Notes: generated from the letters alone by a model not told the origin. 64,000 bases of DNA from Caballeronia mineralivorans PML1(12) (GCF_001028175.1 NZ_AEJF01000116.1:1-64000), one strand, 5' to 3'; shown: positions 1-8,481, counted from the stretch's first letter. A program made the numbers and translations.

Positions 1-249
1 CGCATCGACGCACACCGGTTTCGACCCGGCCGAGGAAGTGGACGTCAAGGCAAACCCCGAGGCCGGCCCTGAAGCCGATGCAGCATCGCCCGGCGCAACC
101 GGCGTGGCCTGCGCGCAGGCAAGGCCCGGCTGCACCACACACAGCAACGCGCACAGCGCCACGCCCACTGCCACGGGGCTGCTTGCAATCAGGCCTTTTG
201 CAAGCAGCCCTTCGGCCCGCTCCGCCATTAGCCATTGATATCCGCTCAT
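1..249 (-). CDS. N-terminal part of a secreted protein (cut by window edge)
   Basis: The reading frame starts at an ATG (complement of 247-249) preceded by a good GGGAGGAGG ribosome binding site and runs off the window start without a stop. About 83 residues are visible. After a short charged N-terminus (MSGYQWLMAERAEG) comes a hydrophobic stretch (VAVGVALCALLCVVQPG) ending in ACAQA, which reads as a signal peptide. The mature part begins with a Pro/Ala/Ser-rich linker. The product is not recognised. It follows the TonB-like gene on the same strand, so a role in cell-envelope transport is possible, but this is inference. Confidence 0.6.
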   Translation of the reverse strand, partial: MSGYQWLMAERAEGLLAKGLIASSPVAVGVALCALLCVVQPGLACAQATPVAPGDAASASGPASGFALTSTSSAGSKPVCVDA

Positions 250-285
250 CGCCTCCTCCCGCTACCTTGGATGTCCACGCATAAC

Positions 286-548
286 TCATGCCGCCCTGTC
301 CCTCATCGCGGTCAGGGTATCCGGGCCCCGCGATCACGCGCAACGAAGCGCTCGAACTCGAGGACATCTTCACCCCGAAGCCCTGACGCGCCGCGGCCAG
401 CGCTCTCTTCGGCGCATCCCCGTTGATCGTCGCCGCATCGGCGCCCGGCGGCGTCGCGATATAGATCTGTGCGATGCGGATCTTGCTCAACGCGCTCACC
501 ACAGACGCCTTGCGGACTTCGCATACGTAAAGCCAGCACACGCAGCAT
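286..548 (-). pseudogene. Small unrecognised gene with apparent frameshifts
   Basis: An ATG at the complement of 546-548, with GAGAGG eight bases upstream, opens a frame (MLRVLALRMRSPQG) that soon turns into Arg-rich shadow peptide. A second frame across about 505-320 reads convincingly (for example KIRIAQIYIATPPGADAA) with high GC at third positions. A third frame gives a natural end (DTLTAMRDRAA then TGA at complement 286-288). Joining the three needs two single-base shifts, the second in a GGGGCCC run. It may be a decayed gene or carry sequencing errors. It sits between the TonB-like gene and the cut-off secreted protein. The family is not recognised. Confidence 0.4.
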
Positions 549-558
549 CGTGTGCCTC

Positions 559-1146
559 TCAGAGCTGAGCCGCGAGGCTCAGACGCACAATGACCGGCTG
601 CTTCATGTCGCGTGGCGACAGGCCCAGCACCTGGGTGAGCAGCACCTGGCGCAACGCCGCATCCGCCCCGTCATCACCCAGCGAGTCGAACTCGACGCGG
701 CGTACCTGGCCCTTCGAATCGAACCACACCTTCACGCGCAGGACCGGCGGCGCATCAGGCGTGACGCCAGACGCGCCCTGCTCAAAGTTCGCATGAAAGC
801 GCTGCGCGGCCTCGCTCTTTCCCTCCAGCGCCTTCTCGAATTGCTGCGATACGCGCTGCGCATAGACAACCCACGCCTGCGGCGCCTCGTCCATCGTGAC
901 GGCGTCCGCACTCAGACTGCCACCCTCGAGTCCAAGTAACACCGCGCCCAGCAGCGCAACATATGACGGACGCCGACTGATCGCCAACGTGCATGTGAGC
1001 GATGCGAGCAAGCCAAGGAAGCGTCCGATTTCACCTAGATTGATGACGGCCCCGGCGTGGTTCCCGGCTACCGACGGAACAGCTTCGCCGCCCCGCGCCT
1101 GAAATGTGCCTGTCGACTCGCTGCTGTAAACCTGTTCCACGTCCAT
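559..1146 (-). CDS. TonB C-terminal-domain-like protein
   Basis: This 195-residue protein has a polar N-terminus, then hydrophobic stretches around residues 38-80 that probably anchor it in the inner membrane. Its C-terminus (VLRVKVWFDSKGQVRRVEF ... VIVRLSL) has the beta-strand/helix/strand pattern of the TonB C-terminal domain (energy transducer family). TonB-type proteins couple the proton motive force to outer-membrane receptors, usually with ExbB/ExbD, which are not seen here. I chose the start at 1146 because AAGGACAG precedes it; an upstream ATG at 1197 lacks a ribosome binding site. It heads a minus-strand set with the two genes below it. The assignment is based on the C-terminal pattern only. 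Confidence 0.55.
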   Translation of the reverse strand: MDVEQVYSSESTGTFQARGGEAVPSVAGNHAGAVINLGEIGRFLGLLASLTCTLAISRRPSYVALLGAVLLGLEGGSLSADAVTMDEAPQAWVVYAQRVSQQFEKALEGKSEAAQRFHANFEQGASGVTPDAPPVLRVKVWFDSKGQVRRVEFDSLGDDGADAALRQVLLTQVLGLSPRDMKQPVIVRLSLAAQL

Positions 1147-1588
1147 CTGTCCTTCAAGGTTCCACCACGTCCTGTTTATGGACCGCGCGTGGGCCATGCG
1201 ATAAAAAGACTGCTGCGTGGCCCAAAGAACCTACGCAGCAGGAACAACCCGGGGATTAGCTATCGGCTTCGGTCAAGAAATCTCGGCGGCACCCGGCTGA
1301 CGGGTGCGCCATATGCCGCCGCGAGGCTGTCGTTGCAGTGCGCGCGGGTTCAGCGCGGCGGTGCCGGCCGGTGTCAGGACGTACTGCACCTCCCCGTCTC
1401 GACTGTGGAACCCATCGCCTCGCGCGTCACTTCACGTACCTCTTGCTCTTTAGACGTTCTGAGCAGCCGGAACCCGCATCGGACCAGGCAATCAGTCGCT
1501 CGCCAACTCGAAGGCTAGATTCCGCCCAGCTTGCTTTGCTCCTCCTTGGTAAGGTAGCCATGCTGCGTTTCACCTACTCCGCCGAGCC

Positions 1589-1900
1589 CTAGACACTTAT
1601 CCCGCGGTTTCGCTACAGCAAGCTCGGGAGCGAGCGGCAGAATACCGAGCCTTGGTCGCAAATGGCATCGATCCCCGCAAAAAGCGGCGAGACGACAAAC
1701 AGCGCGACGCGCTGGTCCAAATCAAAACGTTCAGGGCTGCCGCCGAATACTGGTACAAATATAAGGAGGCCAATTGGACCAATATTGAGGTCGTCGTCGA
1801 CGGATATGGACTAGGAACGCGGTTGCGTGGTGGTTGTCGCTCTACCGCCCAACGGGTCGGCGACGCTGCCCACCTCACTCGCTACGCAATGTATCCGTGA
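1589..1900 (+). pseudogene. Remnant of a phage-type tyrosine integrase (Arm/core-binding part)
   Basis: The frame contains LDTYPAVSLQQARERAAEY, then ANGIDPRKKRRDD, then FRAAAEYWYKYKEANWT. This order is the hallmark of the DUF4102 Arm domain and the following SAM-like region of P4/lambda-type integrases (consensus GxYPxVSLxxAR ... aGiDP ... F..vA..W). Similarity stops near position 1790 and the catalytic domain is absent. An upstream scrap, MLRFTYSAEP at about 1561-1590 in another frame, may be the preceding strand. No start codon or ribosome binding site is apparent. It is evidence of an old genomic island or prophage insertion. Confidence 0.6.
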
Positions 1901-2148
1901 CGGGTGATTAAGCCTCCGCACCGTGCGCGTGCTCTCCTCTGCATCAAAAGACATGAGTGCTTTTGAATGACGGCTGTCGAGCGGAACGAATGGCACTCCG
2001 CGACCCTCAACGGTCGGTCGCCGCCGAACGCTTGCGATGACCGCTTGCGAGGTACTGCGGCCGCTCGCTTTTCTGGTCTGTCCGGCAGGTCATCGGCCTT
2101 TGCCGACATGCGGGCATTGACGTTGGTGAGGCGGCTACAGGTCGCTTT

Positions 2149-2184
2149 CCTGACATTCGCACATCGATAGCCGCGAATGTCAGG
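2149..2184. repeat. Perfect 12-bp inverted repeat with 12-nt loop
   Basis: CCTGACATTCGC (2149-2160) and its exact reverse complement GCGAATGTCAGG (2173-2184) flank a 12-base loop. There is no T-tract, so a classic Rho-independent terminator is unlikely. It lies in gene-free DNA near the integrase remnant and may be the end of a small mobile or REP-like element. Confidence 0.6.
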
Positions 2185-2460
2185 TTTCACCACACGCGCC
2201 TGCGTACTTGCGACTCGAGGCGGGCGTTCGTATAACGGCTGATCACGTTCGAGCAGCCATCGAAAGCCGCCGGCTGGAAATGAACGTCTGGTGACTTTCA
2301 CTGTGCCGGAGAGTATCGCCAAGGATCTCAGAGGTCAGAAGTCGACAGTCCAGCCAAGTCTAGAAAATTTGACTGCGGCGACCAACTCCCTAACGGCGCA
2401 GTTCACCCGATGCCTCGGCGACTCAGACGCACCATCGAAGCGGCTTAGCTCCCTACCCCT

Positions 2461-2477
2461 ACTGGTTGCAAACCGGT
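2461..2477. promoter_or_regulatory. Operator-like dyad upstream of the IclR gene
   Basis: ACTGGTT-GCA-AACCGGT is a near-perfect inverted repeat (six of seven pairs) about 83 bp before the IclR-family start codon. Position and symmetry suit autoregulation, but the sequence does not match the dyads in front of the neighbouring catabolic operon. Confidence 0.22.
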
Positions 2478-2559
2478 ATCTACATGAAATCCAAGAGGGG
2501 TACCATCTGCTGCGTCGATAGTCGACCTTTTTACGTTATGCACGGCAAACCTACTGTCT

Positions 2560-3351
2560 ATGGCGAACCACAAGAATCAACAACCGGAATCGAACGCTAC
2601 CCCGTCGAATCGATCGCTCGAACGCGGGCTCGAACTGCTGCGCGCGTTCGGTCCTGGTGCGACGCTTCTCGGCAACGGAGATCTCGCGGAACGCACTGGT
2701 TTGCCGAAGGCGACAGTGAGCCGCCTCACGCGAACGCTCGTGGAAGCAGGCTATCTGGAGCACGATTCGGCGCGCCGGGCGTATAGGCTCGGGCTACCCG
2801 TCCTCAGTCTCGCACAGGCGCTGCGCAGCGGATCCACCGTACTAAAGGCCGCCGGGCTACTGATCCGGGACACGGCCCAGAGGATGCGTATCAATGTCGG
2901 AATCGCGGGCGCCGACAGAGAGGAGATGGTCTACCTCGAGTCCATTCGCTACAACCAACGTGCGTCATTGCGTACGATCGTATCGGGACAACGCGTACCG
3001 ATGGAACTGACGTCGCTCGGCCGGGCATATCTCGCGACGCAGCCGGAGGCCGAATTCACCCGTCTGATGGACGCGTTCGCGCGGCGCGGACGTAGCGGCT
3101 GGGGGCGTCTCGCGCGAGAAATCACTGAAGCCGTGGATGATGTGCACCGAAACGGCTTTTGTGTCGCAAGCTGGCAGCCAGAAGTGATTGCACTCGCGAC
3201 ACCGCTCGCCATTCCCGGACATCGCTTGCTGGTCCTCAACTTCAGCGTCCGCACGACGGCGTCGAAAGACAGCGTTGTGAGCGAACTAGCAGCACCCCTG
3301 CTGCGTCTGCGCGACGAAATCACAGCCGAATGCGTGCGCCTAGAAGGCTAA
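2560..3351 (+). CDS. IclR-family transcriptional regulator
   Basis: The 263-residue protein has the IclR layout: a winged helix-turn-helix near residues 18-80 (ERGLELLRAFG, then DLAERTGLPKATVSRLTRTL) and an effector-binding domain from about residue 90 to the end (GREEMVYLES-type strand, VPMELTSLGRAYLA, EVIALATPLAIPG). IclR proteins respond to small aromatic or organic acids and act as repressors or activators of adjacent catabolic genes. It lies upstream of and convergent with the MFS gene. The two CAATTCCA-N5-TGGAATTG palindromes in the MFS/enoyl-CoA hydratase promoter are its most likely targets, by inference from position. Confidence 0.9.
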   Translation: MANHKNQQPESNATPSNRSLERGLELLRAFGPGATLLGNGDLAERTGLPKATVSRLTRTLVEAGYLEHDSARRAYRLGLPVLSLAQALRSGSTVLKAAGLLIRDTAQRMRINVGIAGADREEMVYLESIRYNQRASLRTIVSGQRVPMELTSLGRAYLATQPEAEFTRLMDAFARRGRSGWGRLAREITEAVDDVHRNGFCVASWQPEVIALATPLAIPGHRLLVLNFSVRTTASKDSVVSELAAPLLRLRDEITAECVRLEG

Positions 3352-3369
3352 GAACTGCGAGCGTCTCTT

Positions 3370-4707
3370 TCATTCACGGCGTTCACTGATCGCGCGCGCT
3401 GGGATACCCAGCACCACTGCAAGGCCACCGAGAATGGACACGACGGCGACCGCGTAGAGACCCGTGGCGCTGCTGCCAAAGTGCGTCGATGCATAACCGA
3501 TCACCGATGGCGCCGAGATGCCACCAAACTGGCCGAGGCTGCTAATGAGGCCGATGCCGCTTGCTGCGACCGTGCTGGACAGGTAAGCGGGCGGGATCGT
3601 CCAGAACAGCGACAGCATGCCCAGATAACCGGCCGTCGCGACGCAAAGCAGTGCCACCAGAATGCCTGCGTGATTCGCCGCCGCAGGCAGAAGCGCGACG
3701 CCCAGCGCGGCCATCAATGCGCTTGCCATGAAGTGCCAGCGCCGCTCCAGCATACGATCCGAGTTCCGGCCGAGCAGATACATCGCAACGGCGCCAACCA
3801 CATACGGAATCGCCGACAGAAGCCCAATGTGCCAGTAGTTCGATACGCCGCTTTTCTGGATCACGCTTGGAGCCCAGATATGCACGACGATGCTCGCCCA
3901 CGGCACGCTGAAATACGCAAACGTCAGGAAATAGAACTTTGGCTCCTTTAACGCGACCCAGATCGACCCATGCGCACGTGCGGCCTTCGTTTGCGCGTCG
4001 CGGCTAAGCTCCCCCAGCAAAAGGGCCTTTTCGTCGCCCGAAAGCCATGTCGCCTGCTCGGGGCGGTCCGTCAGATAGACATACGCGAAAACACCGGCGA
4101 CCACCGACGGAAAACCTTCGAGAAGGAACAGCCACTGCCACCCCTTGTAGTCGAGAAAGCCCGACATGTTGTTGAGAATCCATCCCGACAGCGGTCCACT
4201 GATGATGCCCGATACGCAGATCGCCGTCATGAAGAGTGACGTGACGCGCGCCCGGCGTGCGGCCGGAAACCAGTAGGTGAAGTAGAGAATCACGCCCGGA
4301 AAGAATCCTGCTTCTGCTGCGCCGAGCAACACGCGCGCGATGTAGAACTGCGTGGGCGTCTGCACGAACGCGGTGGCCGCCGAAACGATGCCCCATAGCG
4401 CCATGATGCGCATCAGCGTCTTTCTTACGCCGACTCGCGCAAGCCACAGGTTGCTCGGCACCTCGAAGAGCATGTAGCCCACATAGAAGAGTCCGACACC
4501 CAGACCGAACGCCGCATCGGAAAGACCGATTTCACGCGAGAACTGCAGGTGCGCAAAGCCGATATTGGCGCGATCCAGATAAGCGAAGACGTAACAAATG
4601 AAGAGGAACGGCAGCAGCCGCCAAGTGACTTTCCGGTAGACGGCCTCTGTCTGCGGTTGCACGACGGCGCTGACGTCGATTGGATTTGAACGGGCTGCGT
4701 GCATCAT
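3370..4707 (-). CDS. MFS transporter, anion:cation symporter (ACS) type
   Basis: This 445-residue protein has twelve hydrophobic segments and the ACS-family N-terminal signature (RLLPFLFICYVFAYLDRANI, then FYVGYMLFEVPSNL). ACS carriers (phthalate, tartrate, 4-hydroxyphenylacetate, hexuronate permeases) import organic anions with protons across the inner membrane. GGAG precedes the ATGATG start. It is transcribed divergently from the enoyl-CoA hydratase and CoA ligase genes, with two palindromic operators between, so it probably imports the acid those enzymes activate. The exact substrate cannot be read from sequence. Confidence 0.88.
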   Translation of the reverse strand: MMHAARSNPIDVSAVVQPQTEAVYRKVTWRLLPFLFICYVFAYLDRANIGFAHLQFSREIGLSDAAFGLGVGLFYVGYMLFEVPSNLWLARVGVRKTLMRIMALWGIVSAATAFVQTPTQFYIARVLLGAAEAGFFPGVILYFTYWFPAARRARVTSLFMTAICVSGIISGPLSGWILNNMSGFLDYKGWQWLFLLEGFPSVVAGVFAYVYLTDRPEQATWLSGDEKALLLGELSRDAQTKAARAHGSIWVALKEPKFYFLTFAYFSVPWASIVVHIWAPSVIQKSGVSNYWHIGLLSAIPYVVGAVAMYLLGRNSDRMLERRWHFMASALMAALGVALLPAAANHAGILVALLCVATAGYLGMLSLFWTIPPAYLSSTVAASGIGLISSLGQFGGISAPSVIGYASTHFGSSATGLYAVAVVSILGGLAVVLGIPARAISERRE

Positions 4708-4798
4708 GTCTCCGGGCTTGTATAGGCCGCAGGATCGTCATGGCAAGTGTCCTGCGTTGGAACCCATTATCGGCGCCGACCGCTCGATGACAATCTGC

Positions 4799-4819
4799 CA
4801 ATTCCATCCAGTGGAATTG
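4799..4819. promoter_or_regulatory. Palindromic operator, copy 1
   Basis: CAATTCCA (4799-4806), five-base spacer TCCAG, and TGGAATTG (4812-4819) form a perfect 8-bp inverted repeat. It lies in the divergent promoter between the MFS gene (start 4707) and the enoyl-CoA hydratase (start 4953). It is nearly identical to copy 2, 46 bp away centre to centre. This fits a dimeric regulator, most likely the adjacent IclR protein. Confidence 0.6.
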
Positions 4820-4844
4820 CTCAAGCCCTCGGATGAAGCATGCC

Positions 4845-4865
4845 CAGTTCCACAGAGTGGAATTG
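4845..4865. promoter_or_regulatory. Palindromic operator, copy 2
   Basis: CAGTTCCA (4845-4852), spacer CAGAG, and TGGAATTG (4858-4865) repeat copy 1 with one arm mismatch and the same five-base spacer, with a spacer of similar composition. Two spaced copies suggest cooperative binding or independent control of the two divergent promoters. Confidence 0.6.
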
Positions 4866-4952
4866 ACGGGGTGTCTTGTGCGGCCTGCAGGGCTAAGCTG
4901 CATTGGCAGATTGACCTTGTCAGTCGACTCCAATTCAACCAGCGAGACACGC

Positions 4953-5735
4953 ATGAGCACCTCCACCATTCAAGTCACTTTCGACTCGCAGATCGCCACG
5001 ATTGCGCTGAATCGTCCTGAAAAGCGTAACGCCATCACCGACGAAATGCGTGCCGAATTGATCGCGGCGCTGGAGACCGTGTCGCGCGACCGTGACGTAC
5101 GCGCCGTGGTGTTGACTGGCAACGGCAAGGCATTCTGCGCTGGCGGCGACGTCAGCGGTATGGCGCAACGGATGGAAGCGCCCGCGGGCGAGGTAGCGTT
5201 CAATGGCTGGTCCCGTCAGCAACTAGTGCATTACACAGTCAATCTGCTTTACTCGATGCCCAAACCGACGATCGCCGCAGTCAACGGCGCAGCGGCGGGC
5301 CTCGGTGCCGATATGGCGCTGTCCTGCGACTTTATCCTCGCGTCACAGGAAGCGAGCTTCGCGTGGAGCTATATCAAACGCGGGCTGATTCCCGACGGAG
5401 GCGGCATGTACTTTTTGCCGCGACGGGTCGGCCTCGCGCGGGCGAAGGAACTGATTTTCAGCGGGCGCAAGGTAGATGCGAAGGAAGCGCTGGAAATCGG
5501 CATCGCGGATCGCCTGAGCGAGTCGGATTCGCTTATCGCTGACGCCCACGCCTGGGCCGCCGAATTGAGCCAGGGTTCGGCCACGGCGCTTGCGCTCGGC
5601 AAGAGCATCCTCAACCAGAGCTACGAACTGTCAGCGCATCAGGTGTTTGCACAAGGCAGCCAGGCACAGGCCGTCTGCTACACAAGCAGTGAACATCGCG
5701 ACTCGGTGCTCGCATTCCTGAACAAAACCAACTGA
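4953..5735 (+). CDS. Enoyl-CoA hydratase/isomerase (crotonase) family protein
   Basis: The 260-residue protein has the crotonase fold motifs: LNRPEKRNAI, the oxyanion-hole segment AFCAGGDVSGM (about 60-70) and NGAAAGLGADMALSCDF (about 111-126). The two glutamates of a classical hydratase are not at their usual places: GAD replaces GCE and FAWSYIKRGL replaces FGQPEILLG. Instead Asp148 sits in GLIPDGGG, as in PaaG-type isomerases. It is probably an isomerase- or lyase-like member acting on an acyl-CoA made by the next gene, 17 bp downstream. The start at 4953 gives the usual family N-terminus; a longer frame from 4833 would overlap operator 2. Confidence 0.85.
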   Translation: MSTSTIQVTFDSQIATIALNRPEKRNAITDEMRAELIAALETVSRDRDVRAVVLTGNGKAFCAGGDVSGMAQRMEAPAGEVAFNGWSRQQLVHYTVNLLYSMPKPTIAAVNGAAAGLGADMALSCDFILASQEASFAWSYIKRGLIPDGGGMYFLPRRVGLARAKELIFSGRKVDAKEALEIGIADRLSESDSLIADAHAWAAELSQGSATALALGKSILNQSYELSAHQVFAQGSQAQAVCYTSSEHRDSVLAFLNKTN

Positions 5736-5752
5736 GCACGAAGGAGATCGAC

Positions 5753-7864
5753 ATGAACGCAATTTCAAAATTGATGCGCCCGGCGAGCGTAGCCGTAGTC
5801 GGCGCATCGGCGGACGCAGCCAAGACTTCAGGCCGCCCGGTGGCTTACCTCAGGAAGCACGGCTTCGATGGCGACATCTACCCTGTCAACCCGCGTTACG
5901 ACTCGATCGATGGCCTGCCCTGCTATGCCGATGTAGCGTCGCTGCCGCACGCGCCCGATGTTGGTATCGTGCTGCTCGGCGCCGAGCGCGCCCACGTTGC
6001 GGTGCGGGATCTGGCGAGCCGCGGGACGAGCGCTGCAATCGTGCTGGCGAGTGGCTATGCAGAAATTGGCGAGGAAGGCGCGAAGCGTCAGGTGCAATTG
6101 GTCGAGGCAGCAGGGTCCATGCGCCTGCTCGGCCCGAATACGATCGGGCTCGTCAACCTCACCGATCGCATCACGCTGTCAGCAAGCGGGGCGCTGGAGA
6201 CCGACGTTTTCACAGTCGGCGGGATCGGCGTGGTGTCGCAAAGCGGCGGGATTCTCGGCTCGCTGTTGTCGCGGGCGGCAGCACGCGGCATTGGCTTGTC
6301 AAAGCTGGTGTCGACGAGCAATGAAGCAGATCTCGACATGGCGGACTTTGTCGATTATCTGGTTGACGATGATTCGACTTCCGTTATCGCGCTCTACATG
6401 GAGGGGTTGCGTCATCCGGACCGGTTCCGCCGCGCGGCGTTACGGGCGGCGGCCGCAGGTAAGCCGGTCGTCGTCTTCAAGATCGGCCGCTCGGAATCCG
6501 GCGCACGCTCGGCGGTCTCGCATACGGGCGCGCTGGCCGGCTCCGACCGCGTGTACGACGCGCTTTTCAGCCAGATCGGCGTCATTCGTGCACAGACGTT
6601 TTCCGATTTGCTCGACATTCCTCATGCGCTCGCTACGCGTCGTAAGCTCTCCGGGCGACGGGTGGCGATTTTAACCTCGACTGGCGGCGCAGGCACGCTC
6701 GTCACAGATAGCCTCGGCATGGCGAACTTCGAGACCCCGCCTCCTGACGAGGCGACGGCTGCAAAACTGCGCGCACTCCAGACAGGCGATCACGCGGTGC
6801 TCGATCGCAACCCGATCGATGTGACGCTCGCGGGCCTGCAACCCGCTCTTCTGCGTGGCGCGATCGGCGCGCTGCTCGAAAGTCCGACTTACGACGCGGT
6901 CGTGGTTATCGTTGGATCATCGGGCCTCGCAATGCCTGACCTGATGGCTGACGCGATCCGCGATTCGCTGCCCGGCAGCGACAAACCCGTGATGGCATTT
7001 GTGAGCCCTCACGCGCCAGAGATCACGCGCTTGCTGAACGAGCAGGCAGTGCCGGCGTTTGCTTCGCCTGAAAGCGTGACGAGCGCACTCGCGGCGATGT
7101 GGCGGCATGGCGAATACATTCGACGCGCTGTGAGTTCGGACGAAAGGTCCCTTGAATCAGAAGTCGACCTGAGCGATCTACCGGTCGGATCACTCAACGA
7201 AGCGCAGGCGAAAGCGCTTTTTTCCCTTTTCGGCGTGACAGCGGTGCGCGAGCGTGTCGTCACGTGCGCACATGCAGCGGAGAGCGCCGCTCGCGATCTG
7301 GGTGACAAGGTCGTGCTCAAGCTGCTGTCGAACGAGATCACGCACAAGAGCGATGTCGGCGGCGTAGCGGTGGGCGTCACTGCCGACAGCATCGGGGCGC
7401 GCCTGAACCGCATGCGCGACGACGTCGAAACCGCGACTGGCATATCCGCGAATGCATTTCTCGTGCAGGAAATGGTGACTGGTGGTACAGAACTGATTCT
7501 CGGCCTTCATCGTGATCCACTCGGCACAGTATTGCTGCTCGGCATGGGCGGCGTCACCGCGGAGTTGTTCAAGGATACGACAATGCGTCTCCTCTCCACC
7601 GAAGCGCCGCTGTCGCGCGTAGACGCGCTCGAAATGATCCACGACCTGAAAACCTGGCGGCTGCTCGACGGGTTTCGTGGACGGCCGCACGCTGATGTTG
7701 ATGCACTCGTAACTGCGATCGTCGCGTTCGCGCGAATGGCGGTACGGCTTGGCGGGCGTGTCGTCGAAGCAGAAATCAATCCGATCTTCGTGCTGCCGGC
7801 TGGACAAGGCGTGCGGGCAGCCGACGGCGTTGCTGTACTCGCATCGGAGGCTCGCGATGAATGA
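5753..7864 (+). CDS. Acyl-CoA synthetase, ADP-forming type (fused alpha/beta)
   Basis: The 703-residue protein has a CoA-binding Rossmann domain (PASVAVVGASADAAKTSG at the N-terminus), a succinyl-CoA-synthetase-like flavodoxin domain, and a C-terminal ATP-grasp domain (about 480-690, VLKLLSNEITHKSDVGGV). His257 in VSHTGALAGSD is the expected phosphohistidine. This family makes acyl-CoA, ADP and phosphate from acid, CoA and ATP. SYK-6 FerA (feruloyl-CoA synthetase) belongs to it, so an aromatic or cinnamic acid substrate is possible but unproven. AAGGAG precedes the start. It forms an operon with the crotonase gene and overlaps a truncated third frame at its end. Confidence 0.88.
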   Translation: MNAISKLMRPASVAVVGASADAAKTSGRPVAYLRKHGFDGDIYPVNPRYDSIDGLPCYADVASLPHAPDVGIVLLGAERAHVAVRDLASRGTSAAIVLASGYAEIGEEGAKRQVQLVEAAGSMRLLGPNTIGLVNLTDRITLSASGALETDVFTVGGIGVVSQSGGILGSLLSRAAARGIGLSKLVSTSNEADLDMADFVDYLVDDDSTSVIALYMEGLRHPDRFRRAALRAAAAGKPVVVFKIGRSESGARSAVSHTGALAGSDRVYDALFSQIGVIRAQTFSDLLDIPHALATRRKLSGRRVAILTSTGGAGTLVTDSLGMANFETPPPDEATAAKLRALQTGDHAVLDRNPIDVTLAGLQPALLRGAIGALLESPTYDAVVVIVGSSGLAMPDLMADAIRDSLPGSDKPVMAFVSPHAPEITRLLNEQAVPAFASPESVTSALAAMWRHGEYIRRAVSSDERSLESEVDLSDLPVGSLNEAQAKALFSLFGVTAVRERVVTCAHAAESAARDLGDKVVLKLLSNEITHKSDVGGVAVGVTADSIGARLNRMRDDVETATGISANAFLVQEMVTGGTELILGLHRDPLGTVLLLGMGGVTAELFKDTTMRLLSTEAPLSRVDALEMIHDLKTWRLLDGFRGRPHADVDALVTAIVAFARMAVRLGGRVVEAEINPIFVLPAGQGVRAADGVAVLASEARDE

Positions 7865-7994
7865 CGATGCTCTTGTCACACTCGACGAAGCATCCCCTAC
7901 CGCGCAAACCCTAAGCGGCACGAACTGGCTGTGTCATGTGCCCGCAATCGCCAGGTCGGTGCGATGTCCGACGGTGGCGGCCAGGATCATCTGA
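7857..7994 (+). pseudogene. Truncated third gene of the CoA-ligase operon
   Basis: An ATG at 7857 overlaps the CoA ligase stop (ATGAATGA) and has a strong GGAGG six bases upstream, a classic translational-coupling arrangement. The frame gives only 45 residues (MNDDALVTLDEASPTAQTL...) before a stop. From about 7934 it runs antisense to the end of the DUF3331-like gene. It probably was the start of a further pathway gene whose body was lost at a junction near 7930. The family is not recognisable. Confidence 0.4.
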
Positions 7995-8381
7995 TGCCGA
8001 TTCCGAGGCAAACGTATCTTACGCGCACGGGGACGAAACACCCGGTCGGCGCGATTGATGGCGCGGCCCGTCAGTGCGCAGACGGCCGCAATGCGGGCAA
8101 GGCCGCTGCACCAGATCTGCTCCGTGTACCGGCCCGAACACGGGTCGCTCCACGAAACGCTGATCGTGAAGGACGACAAGCGCTCCACGACCACGATGCG
8201 GGCGGGCGGGCGGTCCGACCGTGCGGCAAAGATCGTCGGCCGCAGGCGAGCCCGTGCCGACGTGGTGCTTCTTGTGGTTCAGGGAAGAATTCATCGCGCA
8301 TGCATCGAGTTGCTTGGTGGACGGATCGAGGACGTTCAGCAGCGCGCGCACCACGATATCGTCTTCGAAAAGTACGATCAT
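7934..8381 (-). pseudogene. Probable DUF3331 protein, frameshifted
   Basis: A start codon at complement 8379-8381 with GGAGG seven bases upstream opens MIVLFEDDIVVRALLNVLDP and continues to about MNSSLNHKK. The conserved-looking body lies in another frame down to the stop at 7934: ARIVVVERLSSFTISVSWSD, then YTEQIW, VCALTG and VFRPR. This pattern resembles DUF3331 proteins, small Burkholderiaceae proteins of unknown function. The body frame is closed by a stop at 8279-8281, so the shift lies between about 8195 and 8278. It may be a pseudogene or carry a sequencing error. The family name rests on memory of the motif pattern. Confidence 0.45.
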
Positions 8382-8481
8382 CAATCCACCTCCAGTGGTC
8401 TGCGTGGACATAGTGCAAATACAGCCAGAGCCACTTCAATGGCGCGACGGCCGAATACGGCCGGCGTGCCGCGCCCACCGC

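Larger units (their letters stand above)
1901..2559. other. Non-coding stretch upstream of the IclR gene
   Basis: No convincing gene was found on either strand; the open frames have shadow-like composition. It contains the perfect inverted repeat at 2149-2184 and a dyad at 2461-2477, listed separately. Together with the integrase remnant it looks like eroded island DNA. Confidence 0.4.

Noticed and set aside
2461..2520. Possible tRNA-like fold
   Set aside because: The dyad is short and no cloverleaf with TTCGA-type arm or acceptor stem can be built.
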